Assembly: GCF_019904135.1 (NCBI RefSeq) | Contig: NZ_JAIOGQ010000020.1 | Location: 1 to 64,000 of the forward strand | Origin: Paenibacillus caui | Lineage (GTDB): Bacteria; Bacillota; Bacilli; Paenibacillales; Paenibacillaceae | DNA length: 64,000 nucleotides | Direction: 5' to 3' | In this document: one piece after another, positions 8,189-17,300 of the stretch | How the letters are laid out: each line of letters starts with the position of its first letter | Position numbering within the stretch: the stretch's first letter is position 1 | The notes under the pieces: generated by a model | What the model saw: only the letters and a program-made list of their open reading frames with translations | Told to the model about the DNA's origin: nothing | Databases searched by the model: none | Made by a program: the position numbers and the translations under genes

Positions 8189-8888
8189 TAAAAAAATGAG
8201 AACTATTGAAGATATGATATGTGAAACTGAAATACCCGAGTACAGCCTCAGCACAAAAATTATAGAACGATTAGGAGAGATTCCCATGAAAAAAGTTGCT
8301 ACCCAAGGATCCACAATTAAGAAAACGCTAATTGCCACAACTGCAGTCGCCGCACTTGGTTTGGGACTTGTTAGTACAGGCTTCATCTCACCGGCAATGG
8401 CGGATACTCTATCTAATGTCCTCTTAGTAGGAAGCCTTTTTCAAGATTCAGTCGATAACAATTTGAAATCTGCAGCAAGTAACAGTCAAATTAAAAAGTT
8501 GGGTATAAGCGATACCCATGATGGAGCAACCTTAACTATTGCGGAGGCTTATCACGATGGGGAACGTCTGTCCATTGCTCTATCACTTGAAGGGTTGACC
8601 TTGAAAGATGACGCCATCGTCGGTGATTACGAATCGTTGGGATATGGTCAGTTTGTTGCGGATGAGTTTAGTGTCCTTATGAACGGTGAGCCCTTTAACG
8701 GAATACTAAACGTTGGGCCAATAATTAACTCTGATCACAGTGTGCAAAAAAATGCAGCTCTCCTGCAAATTACGAATAATGACGATCAACCATTGCCAGA
8801 TCAGTTCGAATTATCTATTCGGATCAAATTATACGGAATCGAAGATTACTTCGAATTCCAAGTGCCTGTAAATAAAGAATCAAAATAA
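8169..8888 (+). CDS. DUF4179-type putative anti-sigma factor (short form)
   Basis: This protein of about 240 residues starts inside the end of the sigma gene. TTG 8169 is chosen because GGAAGGTGG is 5 bases before it; a GTG at 8160 is possible. Residues about 1-45 form a short cytoplasmic segment that could bind the sigma factor. A single hydrophobic helix follows (TLIATTAVAALGLGLVSTGF, about 52-71), then an extracytoplasmic domain. DUF4179 proteins are encoded with ECF sigma factors and are thought to restrain them. Known members are usually longer; the end at residue 240 suggests a shortened C-terminal domain. Confidence 0.65.
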   Translation: MFNPTDDKKMRTIEDMICETEIPEYSLSTKIIERLGEIPMKKVATQGSTIKKTLIATTAVAALGLGLVSTGFISPAMADTLSNVLLVGSLFQDSVDNNLKSAASNSQIKKLGISDTHDGATLTIAEAYHDGERLSIALSLEGLTLKDDAIVGDYESLGYGQFVADEFSVLMNGEPFNGILNVGPIINSDHSVQKNAALLQITNNDDQPLPDQFELSIRIKLYGIEDYFEFQVPVNKESK

Positions 8889-8981
8889 ATTTTCACAGTT
8901 CCTACAAGCTAGTTAGAAGGAGGTTCTAACTATAAAGCGGCTCGCTCGGCGCAAAATATAGAAATTATAGTGAATAAAGAA

Positions 8982-9183
8982 AATAAAGTAGTAGACTGGA
9001 GCTGCGGCTGCTCGATTTAGCGGCCGTCCCTGCTGCGCTGCTGCCGCAGCGGGCGACGCCCGGAAGCACCAGGAGTATGAGCTGGCGCCGCTCGATCCGG
9101 CGTAGCAGTCTACAACTTTATTTTTTCAGTCTATAACTTTATTATCCGAGTCTAACACTTTATTTACAGTCTAATACTTTATT
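8982..9183. repeat. Repeat cassette: inverted copy, GC-rich core, then four degenerate tandem copies
   Basis: AATAAAGTAGTAGACT (8982-8997) is the inverse of a motif that recurs four times downstream: AGTCTACAACTTTATT (9107), AGTCTATAACTTTATT (9128), AGTCTAACACTTTATT (9149) and AGTCTAATACTTTATT (9168), with a 21, 21 and 19 base period. Between the inverted copies lies a strikingly GC-rich block of about 110 bases (8998-9106) in otherwise AT-rich DNA. This is not a CRISPR array because spacers are only 3-5 bases. It looks like a dispersed genomic repeat or MITE-like unit. Confidence 0.6.
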
Positions 9184-9290
9184 TTCTTTGACATATAGTT
9201 TAATTACAAGAAACCCGTCAGGCTAGTGAAGTGCACCCTTAGAAGCCTATGATTCTACTGTATTTTCATATAGTGTTACACATCATATGT
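9184..9290. other. Spacer without a recognised gene
   Basis: Contains a TTTGACAT -35-like sequence near 9187 but no convincing gene. Together with the repeat cassette it separates the sigma operon from the kinase remnant. Confidence 0.3.
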
Positions 9291-9329
9291 GGACATCCGT
9301 TTCATGGGAACGGAAATGTCCTTTTTTTT
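9291..9329 (+). terminator. Rho-independent terminator or attenuator
   Basis: GGACATCCGTTTC pairs (with a small bulge) with GAACGGAAATGTCC, followed by eight T residues. It lies just before the kinase remnant at 9361, so it could have been an attenuator for that gene, or could end an upstream transcript. Confidence 0.6.
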
Positions 9330-9360
9330 GTGTAAAAGATAGGTGGAGGTAGTAGAGGAA

Positions 9361-9853
9361 ATGGCTTCATTTTTTCATGCATATTGTCCAGAAGGAGTGA
9401 ACAGCAAATACCGACTCATTGTTTTTGACGATAAGAAGGAGGCGTTCATTCCTCTTACAGAGTTCTATCACGATCAGTTCAAATGCGGTTGATTTTTATG
9501 ATGGTAGTATTCTGTATGATTTTTCAAAGGATTTAACCAGGATCTGTGACATCGACTTCTACAGGTTGGCACCTTCCGTAAATGACATGGGAGAGAACTT
9601 TTGGGGAGCAAGACGTTCGAAATCTCCGGAAGAGTTTATATTAGGTGCGCCTATTGATGCAAGAACGAATGTTTTCACGATGGGAGCTATCGCTTTTGGA
9701 TTACTTGGTGGCGAAATGGATTATTCTTTTTCAAAATGGGAAGCAAACAGATCACTTTACGAAGTCGCTTTACGAGCAGTTAGTAAGGAACGAGAAGAAC
9801 GATTTAAAACTATTAATGATTTTATAAATGCTTGGAATTCAGTTAAAAATTAA
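9361..9853 (+). pseudogene. Protein-kinase-like gene with internal deletion
   Basis: The first frame (9361-9492) reads MASFFHAYCPEGVNSKYRLI and stops after 43 codons at FKCG. The second frame, from about 9485, reads AVDFYDGSILYDF, LTRICDIDFYR, VNDMGENFWGARR, SPEEFILGAPIDARTNVFT and ends with an ordinary stop. DFYDGSILYDF and ICDIDFYR correspond to the catalytic-loop and metal-binding regions of a small Ser/Thr-kinase-like family in Bacillota. The nucleotide-binding lobe between the two parts is missing and the frame changes at the junction, so the gene is dead. Confidence 0.6.
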
Positions 9854-10206
9854 ACTACGACCACACTCTAGAAACAACTCTCAACTAAATCGAAATCCAC
9901 ATGAACATCCACAAAAAGCTGTGCCGATTTGTAAACGGCAGCTTTGTTTAATCCAACTTATTATTTTGCATCTACAAAACAGGGGGATATAATGTATGAC
10001 ACTAAATAAAAAATCATATAGGGCGTGGCATTTAATTGATTTACAGACATATGTACAAAATACGGGTTTTGTGAAAAAGTCGAAATGTTTGGGAATGTGA
10101 TATTCAGCTGCATCTTTGGATGATACAAATAATGCCAACTCATTTTTCGGTCGGTCCGACTGTAACCATCCCCCTACCAAAACCTAAGGCTACACATTAA
10201 ACAGCG
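9854..10206. other. Intergenic region downstream of the cluster
   Basis: I see no convincing gene. A short plus-strand frame at about 9997-10101 follows GGGGGATATA (MTLNKKSYRAWHLIDLQTYV and onward, 34 residues) and continues with a shifted frame to about 10200, so it may be a decayed small gene of unknown type. The hairpin at 9915-9946 is listed separately. Confidence 0.3.
9915..9946 (-). terminator. Likely terminator of the biosynthetic operon
   Basis: Read on the minus strand, AAAGCTGCCG pairs with CGGCACAGCTTT and continues into a T run. It lies about 260 bases past the stop of the last cluster gene (10207). The plus-strand reading also ends in T-rich sequence, so it may work in both directions. 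Confidence 0.55.
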
Positions 10207-11226
10207 TTACCGTTGCAGACTGGACATGTCTTGCTGATATCGTTGGTAACGAGTCTTAGGCAGCAGGTCTAGTGTTTGCTTGGCACTGTCAGGCACATTG
10301 TCAATCATCAGCTCCAGCCAGTTCCGGACGACTTCTGCGATCACCGATTGCCCGTAATCGCTGTTCGTCAACACCACCAGTGCTTTTTGACGCTTCGGCA
10401 CCAAACCAATCCATGTGCGAAATCCTCGATTGTGCCCACTATGCCAAATGAGACGTGTGCTATTCGGCAACGTCAGGATATGGTATCCAAGTCCGTAGGG
10501 AATTGGACGTTCTACACGGTTGTGCATCAGAGCGACCATATCTGGCTGCAAAACACCGCCGCCACCGTTCAGGTTCGCCTGAGCGAAACGGATCAGGTCG
10601 TCAAGCGTCGTGTACAATCCTGCCGCTGCCTGTTGCGAATGCCAGAGAACCGGCACTTGTAGCCCCAGATAGTCGTGCCCTCGTGCAGCGTCGTCCACCA
10701 ATTGATCGGAACCCAAGTTGAACGAGCTGTGTTTCATCCCGAGCGGTTCGAGTATTTCTTCATACAGATAGTCAGCAAAGCTTCTTTCCGAAACTTTTTC
10801 GATCAGTATTTGCAAGAGACTGTATCCAGCATTGGTGTACCAGAATTCGCCCACAGGATGTGCGGATCGAACATCGGTCAATAGATCACCGCCTCCTTCA
10901 TGGGGACGAATGCCGAGATCGTGAACAGGTGCCAGCCCCCCCGTGTGTGAGAGCAGATGCCGAACCGTAAGACCCTCGTACACGGTATCTTCGAGATAAA
11001 GACGCCCCGTTTGCACGAGCTTCATCACACCCCACGCTGTCACTGGCTTGGACAAGGAAGCCGCTTGAAAAAGGGTTGAGGAACGCACCGATGCATCGCC
11101 TTTTTTACAAAGTAAGCCGAAGGTGTGCCGTTCGACATCCGTTTCTGTTTCTAAGACGGCCATGGCAGCCCCTGGCGTACCAGAGTCCTCAAGGGCATTC
11201 ACGCATGCGCGAGATAACATGTTCAT
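10207..11226 (-). CDS. Beta-lactamase-fold S12 serine hydrolase of the biosynthetic cluster
   Basis: This 339-residue protein has the serine-hydrolase motifs of the penicillin-binding-protein/beta-lactamase fold: SxxK as SLSK (about 56-59), YxN as YTN (about 129-131), HLLSHTGGL, and HSG (about 254-256) in place of KTG. S12 enzymes in such clusters either remove an N-acyl-D-Asn prodrug cap (ClbP, ZmaM, XcnG) or release a finished peptide (SurE-type PBP-like thioesterases). Unlike ClbP it has no signal peptide (it starts MNMLSRACVNALED) and no membrane helices, so it should stay in the cytoplasm. Its ATG overlaps the stop of the ABC-F gene (ATGA), so the two are translationally coupled. The motif calls are secure; the role is open. 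Confidence 0.85.
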   Translation of the reverse strand: MNMLSRACVNALEDSGTPGAAMAVLETETDVERHTFGLLCKKGDASVRSSTLFQAASLSKPVTAWGVMKLVQTGRLYLEDTVYEGLTVRHLLSHTGGLAPVHDLGIRPHEGGGDLLTDVRSAHPVGEFWYTNAGYSLLQILIEKVSERSFADYLYEEILEPLGMKHSSFNLGSDQLVDDAARGHDYLGLQVPVLWHSQQAAAGLYTTLDDLIRFAQANLNGGGGVLQPDMVALMHNRVERPIPYGLGYHILTLPNSTRLIWHSGHNRGFRTWIGLVPKRQKALVVLTNSDYGQSVIAEVVRNWLELMIDNVPDSAKQTLDLLPKTRYQRYQQDMSSLQR

Positions 11227-12986
11227 TTTAGGAGCTCCCGTTTTTGGCGGATCAAATCTTTGAATTCATTGTCGAGTTCGTTATAGGCAGGCGAGCCAAT
11301 CGCGTGCTTGTTGAGTTCGCCGAGCATGAAGGCCAAGCGAGCTTCGATGACAAGCAGTTGTTCCTCCTCTGCCCGACTTTTTTTCGAGAGCACCTTCTCA
11401 TCCGAGCCATTTCCTTCACTCAATTGGCGATTCATGTATTCGCTAAAGGTACCCAGTACCTTCATGAACATTCCGTTTTCAAACACCAACAGTTGGTCGC
11501 ACAACTTCTCCAACATATAGCGATCATGGGAAACGATCAGCATCGTGCCGTTGTAATCGGCGAGAGTATCCTCCAATTGCTCGCGGCTTTGCAGGTCAAG
11601 GTGATTGGTCGGCTCGTCGAGGATCAAGAAGTTGTGTTCCATTAAGATCATGCGGCCAATCTTAAAACGGGTGCGTTCCCCTAAACTCCACTTCTCGATC
11701 TTGCGCGAGAGCTTTGCCTCGTCAAATCCCATGTTGTCCATGAGGATGCGCGCCTTGGATTGAATCTCGCCTCGGAAATGGGAGATCAGATTCAGACCCG
11801 TCGATTCTTCGGGCAAGTCACTTACATCCTGCGAGAGATAGACAATCTCAGCCGTCGGGCTGATCCACAGGTCCCCTTCCGTCCAGCGTTCTTGGCCAAG
11901 GAACATCCGGATCAGGGTGGTTTTTCCACAGCCATTCGGACCGATCAATCCGATGCGATTTCCGCGCTGGATGGTAAACTCCGTGTTCCGGAACAGCCAG
12001 CGGTCCCCGTACTTTTTCCCGAGCCCCTTCACTTCAACGAGACGCTTGCCTCGCTTGGAAGCACTGCCAAAGTCGAATGAAACTTTTTGTTCTTGCTTTG
12101 GCTTTTCTATGCCCTCCGTTTCCATGCGTTCCAGACGTTTGATCTTGTTCTTCACCTGTTTGTCAAGTTTCTTGACCTTGGCACGCTCATGTTCACGCAA
12201 ACCGATTTGGCGATTCTCGGAAAGAGTGCCTTGTTTACCCGCCATTCTGTGTCCAGCCGCCGTCCATGTTTTCAGTTGGGCTATTTCCTCTTGGACTTTT
12301 TCAATTTGTTTCTTTTGTGTCTGATAGAGGTGCAATTGAGACTGGTACTGACGCTCCTTCTCCTCGCGATAGAACGTATAGTTGCCCGCATACGACTTGA
12401 GTTTACCGTCATCGAGTTCGATAATCCGATTAACCGTTTTGTCGAGGAAGTAACGGTCGTGCGAGATCACCAAGATCGAGCCCGAGAACTTTCCCATCTC
12501 TTTCGTCAGCCACTCGACCCCTTGAAAATCAAGATGGTTGGTCGGCTCGTCTAGAATCAGGATATCTGGCTGACTAATCCATATGTTAGCGAGAGCCAGT
12601 TTGGTACGCTCTCCGCCACTCAAGCAGTCAAAACGATCCTCCTGCCACTCCTTTACTTTGTTAAGACCGATAAAGCTTGTCACTTCAAGAAACTCATTTA
12701 CCTGTTCAGCCTTATAGCCACCAAGCAACATCGACTGAAAACTATTTGCCGTATAGGAGCAAGATTGTAGCAGGTAGCCAATCTTGATATCCTGTTTCAT
12801 CTGCATGATGCTGCCTTCGTCTGACTGAAGATTACCGAACAGGATGTTGGCAAGTGTAGTCTTACCTGCCCCGTTAACCCCAACTAATCCGATGCGGTCT
12901 CGTGCTCCGATCTCCAAGGATACATCCGATAGAATCGTGCGCTCTCCGAAACGTTTATGAAGGTTACGAACTCTAAGGATTGTCAA
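11223..12986 (-). CDS. ABC-F ATPase, probable ribosome-protection self-resistance factor
   Basis: This 587-residue protein has two ABC ATPase domains and no membrane segments. The first has Walker A GVNGAGKT, signature LSGGERTK and Walker B ILDEPTNHLD; the second has GPNGCGKT, signature SLGERTRF and FLILDEPTNHLD. Between them lies a charged linker of about 80 residues. This is the ABC-F class, whose antibiotic-resistance members (Vga, Lsa, VmlR) enter the ribosomal E site and dislodge drugs with the linker tip. The start TTG 12986 (TILRVRNLHKRFG) is preferred because AAAGGGTGG lies 5 bases before it; a TTG at 13004 is weaker. It lies between the tailoring methyltransferase and the S12 hydrolase, so it is probably part of producer immunity. 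Confidence 0.85.
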   Translation of the reverse strand: MTILRVRNLHKRFGERTILSDVSLEIGARDRIGLVGVNGAGKTTLANILFGNLQSDEGSIMQMKQDIKIGYLLQSCSYTANSFQSMLLGGYKAEQVNEFLEVTSFIGLNKVKEWQEDRFDCLSGGERTKLALANIWISQPDILILDEPTNHLDFQGVEWLTKEMGKFSGSILVISHDRYFLDKTVNRIIELDDGKLKSYAGNYTFYREEKERQYQSQLHLYQTQKKQIEKVQEEIAQLKTWTAAGHRMAGKQGTLSENRQIGLREHERAKVKKLDKQVKNKIKRLERMETEGIEKPKQEQKVSFDFGSASKRGKRLVEVKGLGKKYGDRWLFRNTEFTIQRGNRIGLIGPNGCGKTTLIRMFLGQERWTEGDLWISPTAEIVYLSQDVSDLPEESTGLNLISHFRGEIQSKARILMDNMGFDEAKLSRKIEKWSLGERTRFKIGRMILMEHNFLILDEPTNHLDLQSREQLEDTLADYNGTMLIVSHDRYMLEKLCDQLLVFENGMFMKVLGTFSEYMNRQLSEGNGSDEKVLSKKSRAEEEQLLVIEARLAFMLGELNKHAIGSPAYNELDNEFKDLIRQKRELLK

Positions 12987-13013
12987 TGGTACCACCCTTT
13001 CCAATCTACCGTC

Positions 13014-13979
13014 TTACTTTTTAATTGCATTGATGACGCAGAACTGCTGCACGCCAGTCTTCATATCATTGTAAATTCCAGACCCTGGCAAGGAGAGCGA
13101 ATCTTTCATACCTTCCATGAAACCTTGGTCCATTTTCCCGTATGCCGAGTAGTGATTTTCGGCAACTTCATCGCAGGACGTGAGTATGTTTTCAGTGATG
13201 TCTTGGTTGCGCAAGATCTCAAAGCCCAGCGAGATCAGGTATTGCTCGTACTCTGGCCATTTATCAGTTGGCAACATGTCACCGTACAGGAAGTGACCTC
13301 CCGACTTCAACACGCGGTACACACCATCATAAAACTTATGAATGTTCGGATAACCGTGCGAAGATTCGCAGTTGAACACCGCATCGAATGTTTCGCCTTC
13401 GAACGGAAGGTTCTCCGCATCGCCGACGAGGAAGAACATGTTGTCGCCTTTATGACGAACATGGTCGAACTGTACAGATGCTTCGGTGAGGTCGAGGCCC
13501 ACGCAGGTATGCGCTTTGTAGTATTTGTTAATACCAGCCAAGTTGCCACCGCGTCCACAACCAACGTCAAGAACTTTCTTGTTCTTAAGATCGACTTGTC
13601 CAACGATCTCGAACAGTAGCTTTAGCGGGTTTTTGTTTAGCATGGAATCGTCTACTTCGAATTGAGCGAATTGCTCATTGTCTGTCACTTTATAACCCCA
13701 GTTCAGAAATGTAACAAAGCGGGTCATGTTGCTGACTTCAAGCGACTCAGCAACCGTTGTGAAGTGCTTTTTGATGTCTTCCTTATCGGCATGACGAACT
13801 TCGTCGAGAATGGTTATGCCATTCATGTCGATGGACTCCTCCATCAACATGATCGGTACTTCGGTACGTACGATGTATTTGAGACCGCATGGCTCACAGG
13901 TCAGGTTGTCGCCTTCAGTCGTAAGCTTTGTTTGGCATTTTGGACAAGCGAGCAGGTGGAAGTGATTCGTTTTCAGCAA
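13014..13979 (-). CDS. Class I SAM methyltransferase with N-terminal Trm112-like zinc ribbon
   Basis: This 321-residue protein begins with a zinc-ribbon-like segment (CPKC at about 12-15 and CEPC at about 28-31). A Rossmann methyltransferase follows: motif I VLDVGCGRGGN (about 137-147), GLDLTEASV, and NCESSHGYPNIHKFYDGVYR with SGGHFLYGD. The ESSHxYP pattern is known in small-molecule and polyketide O-methyltransferases such as the phthiotriol enzyme. It probably methylates a hydroxyl of the product or a carrier-bound unit. The start TTG 13979 is supported by GAGGG at 7 bases. It lies between a discrete ACP and the ABC-F gene. No FkbG-type O-methyltransferase is beside the hydroxymalonyl genes, so this one could supply that step, but its family differs. 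Confidence 0.8.
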   Translation of the reverse strand: MLKTNHFHLLACPKCQTKLTTEGDNLTCEPCGLKYIVRTEVPIMLMEESIDMNGITILDEVRHADKEDIKKHFTTVAESLEVSNMTRFVTFLNWGYKVTDNEQFAQFEVDDSMLNKNPLKLLFEIVGQVDLKNKKVLDVGCGRGGNLAGINKYYKAHTCVGLDLTEASVQFDHVRHKGDNMFFLVGDAENLPFEGETFDAVFNCESSHGYPNIHKFYDGVYRVLKSGGHFLYGDMLPTDKWPEYEQYLISLGFEILRNQDITENILTSCDEVAENHYSAYGKMDQGFMEGMKDSLSLPGSGIYNDMKTGVQQFCVINAIKK

Positions 13980-14006
13980 TGTTCGTCCCTCGTTTCCTAG
14001 TTGCGT

Positions 14007-14261
14007 TTATTCAATGCGTTTTTCTACGTAATTCACAACATCTTGGAGCGTTTGGAAGACGTTATAGTTCAAGTCCTCATCTTCGAATTCGAAATCGAAT
14101 TGATTTTCAATCGCGACGATCAACTTGATGAAGCTCACGGAGCTGAGACCAATGCTGGTCAGGGAATCTTCGAGCTGAAGTTGATCGGTTTGCTCACCTA
14201 ACTCCAGTTCGCGTTTCAAAATTTCTTTGAGTTGATCTGCAATAACGATTGTCTTTGTCAT
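14007..14261 (-). CDS. Discrete acyl carrier protein
   Basis: This 84-residue acidic four-helix carrier protein has its phosphopantetheine Ser in the motif IGLSSVSFIKLI (about 34-45). A perfect AGGAGGT sits 7 bases before the ATG. It is the second free ACP of the cluster and is far from the FkbH set. Its neighbour is the methyltransferase, so it may hold a unit for methylation, or may serve as acceptor for the terminal C* domain of PKS3, which has no carrier of its own downstream. Neither role is shown by the sequence. Confidence 0.85.
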   Translation of the reverse strand: MTKTIVIADQLKEILKRELELGEQTDQLQLEDSLTSIGLSSVSFIKLIVAIENQFDFEFEDEDLNYNVFQTLQDVVNYVEKRIE

Positions 14262-14386
14262 GATGAATACCTCCTATATAAAAAGTCACAATGTTTACGT
14301 CTAAATCACTATATAAATATTACAATTTCTACCGTTTTAATGTAAGGGGGTTTTTGAAAAAAAAGTCAAAAATAAAAATTTTCCTC
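14262..14386 (-). promoter_or_regulatory. AT-rich spacer, possible internal promoter
   Basis: This is one of the few sizeable gaps in the operon (125 bases). On the minus strand it contains TTGACT, 19 bases, then TACATT, and further down TATATAGT. An internal promoter for the ACP, methyltransferase, ABC-F and S12 genes would make sense for constitutive immunity, but the match is modest. Confidence 0.3.
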
Positions 14387-17300
14387 TTAATCAAACAAAT
14401 TATCCAGCTCATCGTCACTTAATGAAATCGTATCAAAGTCGCTCGCATCAAACGTCGCTCCCTCTTGTCCACAACAGAAGCGGATGACCTCGCGCAACTG
14501 ATCGGCGAAGCAATCCATGAACGAATCGATCGTCGCTTGATGGAAGCGTTGACGGCTGTACATAACGGCAATGGTTAGACTCTTGTCCTGAACAAACGCA
14601 AGCAGGTCCAGTAACGCAGTCGCATGATTGGTTGGGCATATGTCCGCTCCATGCTCTTCGCTTGCGAATGTGAACGGCAGACCACGCAGTTGGTTGTCGA
14701 TCTCGCCCAGATAATTGAAGCGGACTCCGCGTTGCAAACGAGCCGGCAGTCGTTTCGCCATGTAGACGAGTGCGCCATATCCCGCTCCCTTCTGCGGAAC
14801 GCTACGCAGCTCGGTTTTGACGGTACGGATCTGTTGTTCCCAATCACTTGGGTGCACAGGAATGGCTACAGGGAACATGGTCGTGAACCAGCCTACAGTT
14901 CGAGCCACATCAAGCCCCTCAACGACTGAGTCACGGCCATGCCCTTCCAGTTCGAGTCGAACAAGGTCTCGATTGCTGTGTGTGTGAATCGCTCGCACAA
15001 GCGCAGCGACCAGCAAATCCTGTGCCTGTGTTTGTAATCCTTCGTGAGCCCTAACCTGCAAAGCCTCCGTCTCCTCTGGAGTAAAGGTGCGGCTGATCGT
15101 CTCGCAATCGGCCAACGAATTCCCTCCGTCCATTTCTGGGGAGAAATCGAATTCGTCTGCTTCCGCTCCCTCCTTGGCGATCCACATCTCTTCTTCTTCG
15201 CGCGCGGCCGTTTCGCTGTATGTCATCAACGCTTCGGCCCATTGCTGCATCGAGTGTGTTTTCATTGGCAGGCGGTTATGTCCATCTAACATAGTGGCGA
15301 GGTCTTCCAGCAAAATCTGCCAAGAGACGGCATCCACAACAAGATGATGCGCCGTAAGGAGCAGGCGCTGCCCTTGAGAGCCAAGGTCGAGCAAGGCGGC
15401 CCGCAGGAGTGGCCCTTCCGTCAAGCGGATCGAAGCTTTACATGCCTGTGCAACTTCACGGAGTTTATCGTAAAGCTCCTGAGACCTGAGATCGGACAGA
15501 TCGTGGGTTTCCAGAAGCAATTCGTCCGGCATTTCCCGTTCCAGATATGTTAGCGCTTGTTTCACTTCGTCATAGAACAAACGCAGCGAATCGTGATGTT
15601 GGATCAGTTGTTTGATTGCCCGTCGAAGTTTTTCTGGGGCCAGATGGCATTTTAGCTCCAACAGGACCGATTGGTTCCAGTGATGTGGGTTTGCGAATTC
15701 TTGCGAGAAGAACCATGACATAATCGGCGTCGGAGTCAGCGTACCGCTTGCAGGCGTCTGCGGGTACAGCGCGTGTGAGCTGTTTGTAGCGACAATCGCC
15801 AGTTCACGGATCACCGGATACGCGAGTACATCCTTCGTTTGTATCTGGACGTTCGCTTGGCGGAGTTTATTGACGACTTGAATCGCCTTTACAGAATCTC
15901 CACCCAACTGATAAAAGTTATCGGTCGCCGTCACCGATTCAATCCCTAAGACGTCACGTATCACTTGGACTACGACCGCTTCGACTGTCTCATCCAGCAG
16001 TGCGGACAGTTCATCGTTAATGGCCGTTTCGATTGGATCAGGCAATGCAGAGCGGTCGATCTTGCCGTTCGCGGTCAGTGGCAGATGTTCGAGAAGCACG
16101 AAGTACGTCGGCACCATATAACCAGGCAGAACCTCTGTTAGATGCTGGCGAAACCCAAATGCACTCACAGCCTCCTCGCCCGCAACCAGATAGGCGACTA
16201 GATGCTTTGTCCCGTTTGCATCGATGTAATCCAAAACGACGGCATCCGAAACAGATCTGTGTCGCAGTAAACGGTGCTCAATCTCACCTAGTTCGATGCG
16301 GTAGCCGCGAATTTTCACTTGATAGTCCAGTCGCCCCAGATAGGTTATCTGACCAGACTTCGTACGAATCGCGAGGTCTCCCGTCTTGTAGAAACGACGT
16401 TCTGGCAAAAATGGATTTGGCAGGAAACGTTCCGCTGTCAGTTCTGGTCGGTTCAGATAACCGCGTGCCACACCGTCACCCGAAATGTACAGTTCTCCTG
16501 CCGTTCCCGTCGGAACTGGTTGTCCATCGCTGTCTAGCAAATAGATCTGCGTGTTTGAGATCGGGAGGCCGATTGGCACCGAAGCCCCTGTGTCCAGAGT
16601 TGGGTCGTAGCGATGAATCATGCAACCGACAACTGTTTCTGTCGGACCGTATTCGTTGAAGACCGTTACGTTTCCGCCAGAGTTCTCGACAATCTCACGA
16701 GCCACTTCCGTTTTCAGGTCTTCCCCACCAATAATCCATCGGCGAACCGAACCTTTGAGGGAGTCCCGCCATCGAAGCAAAGCGAGATGCGCAGGTGTAG
16801 CTTTGACCACGGTTACCCGCCGCTCTTGCAAAATACGATCAAGAATGAAATCCCCATCGTTTTCGGCATAAATCACCACTTCACGACCTGCAACAAGCGG
16901 TGGGAAGATCGACGTCACGGTCAAGTCAAACGACAGGGACGAGTACAAGGCGATCGCATCATCTTCGTCTGGCAGATACGTTGCTTGCGCCCACCAGACG
17001 TAGTTCACAAGACCTCGATGCTCGATCACTGCTCCCTTAGGGAGACCAGTTGATCCAGAAGTATAGATGACATAGACCGCATCGGAAAGTTCGTTCACAA
17101 GCTTTGGATTGGTCGTCCCCTCCGCAAGAGGTACGCTCAGTTCAAGAAGTTGTCCCGTGTAGGAAACTCCCGATGAAAAAGAACGATCCGTAAGAACTAC
17201 ATGTACTCCGCTGTCATCCAAAATATGCTGAATACGGTTGGCTGGATAGCTTGGGTCGATCGGCACATAGGTCCCGCCTGCTTTGAGAATCCCGAGCAGC

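Noticed and set aside
9107..9183. CRISPR array
   Set aside because: The repeats are 16 bases, degenerate, and separated by only 3-5 bases; there are no spacers and no cas genes.
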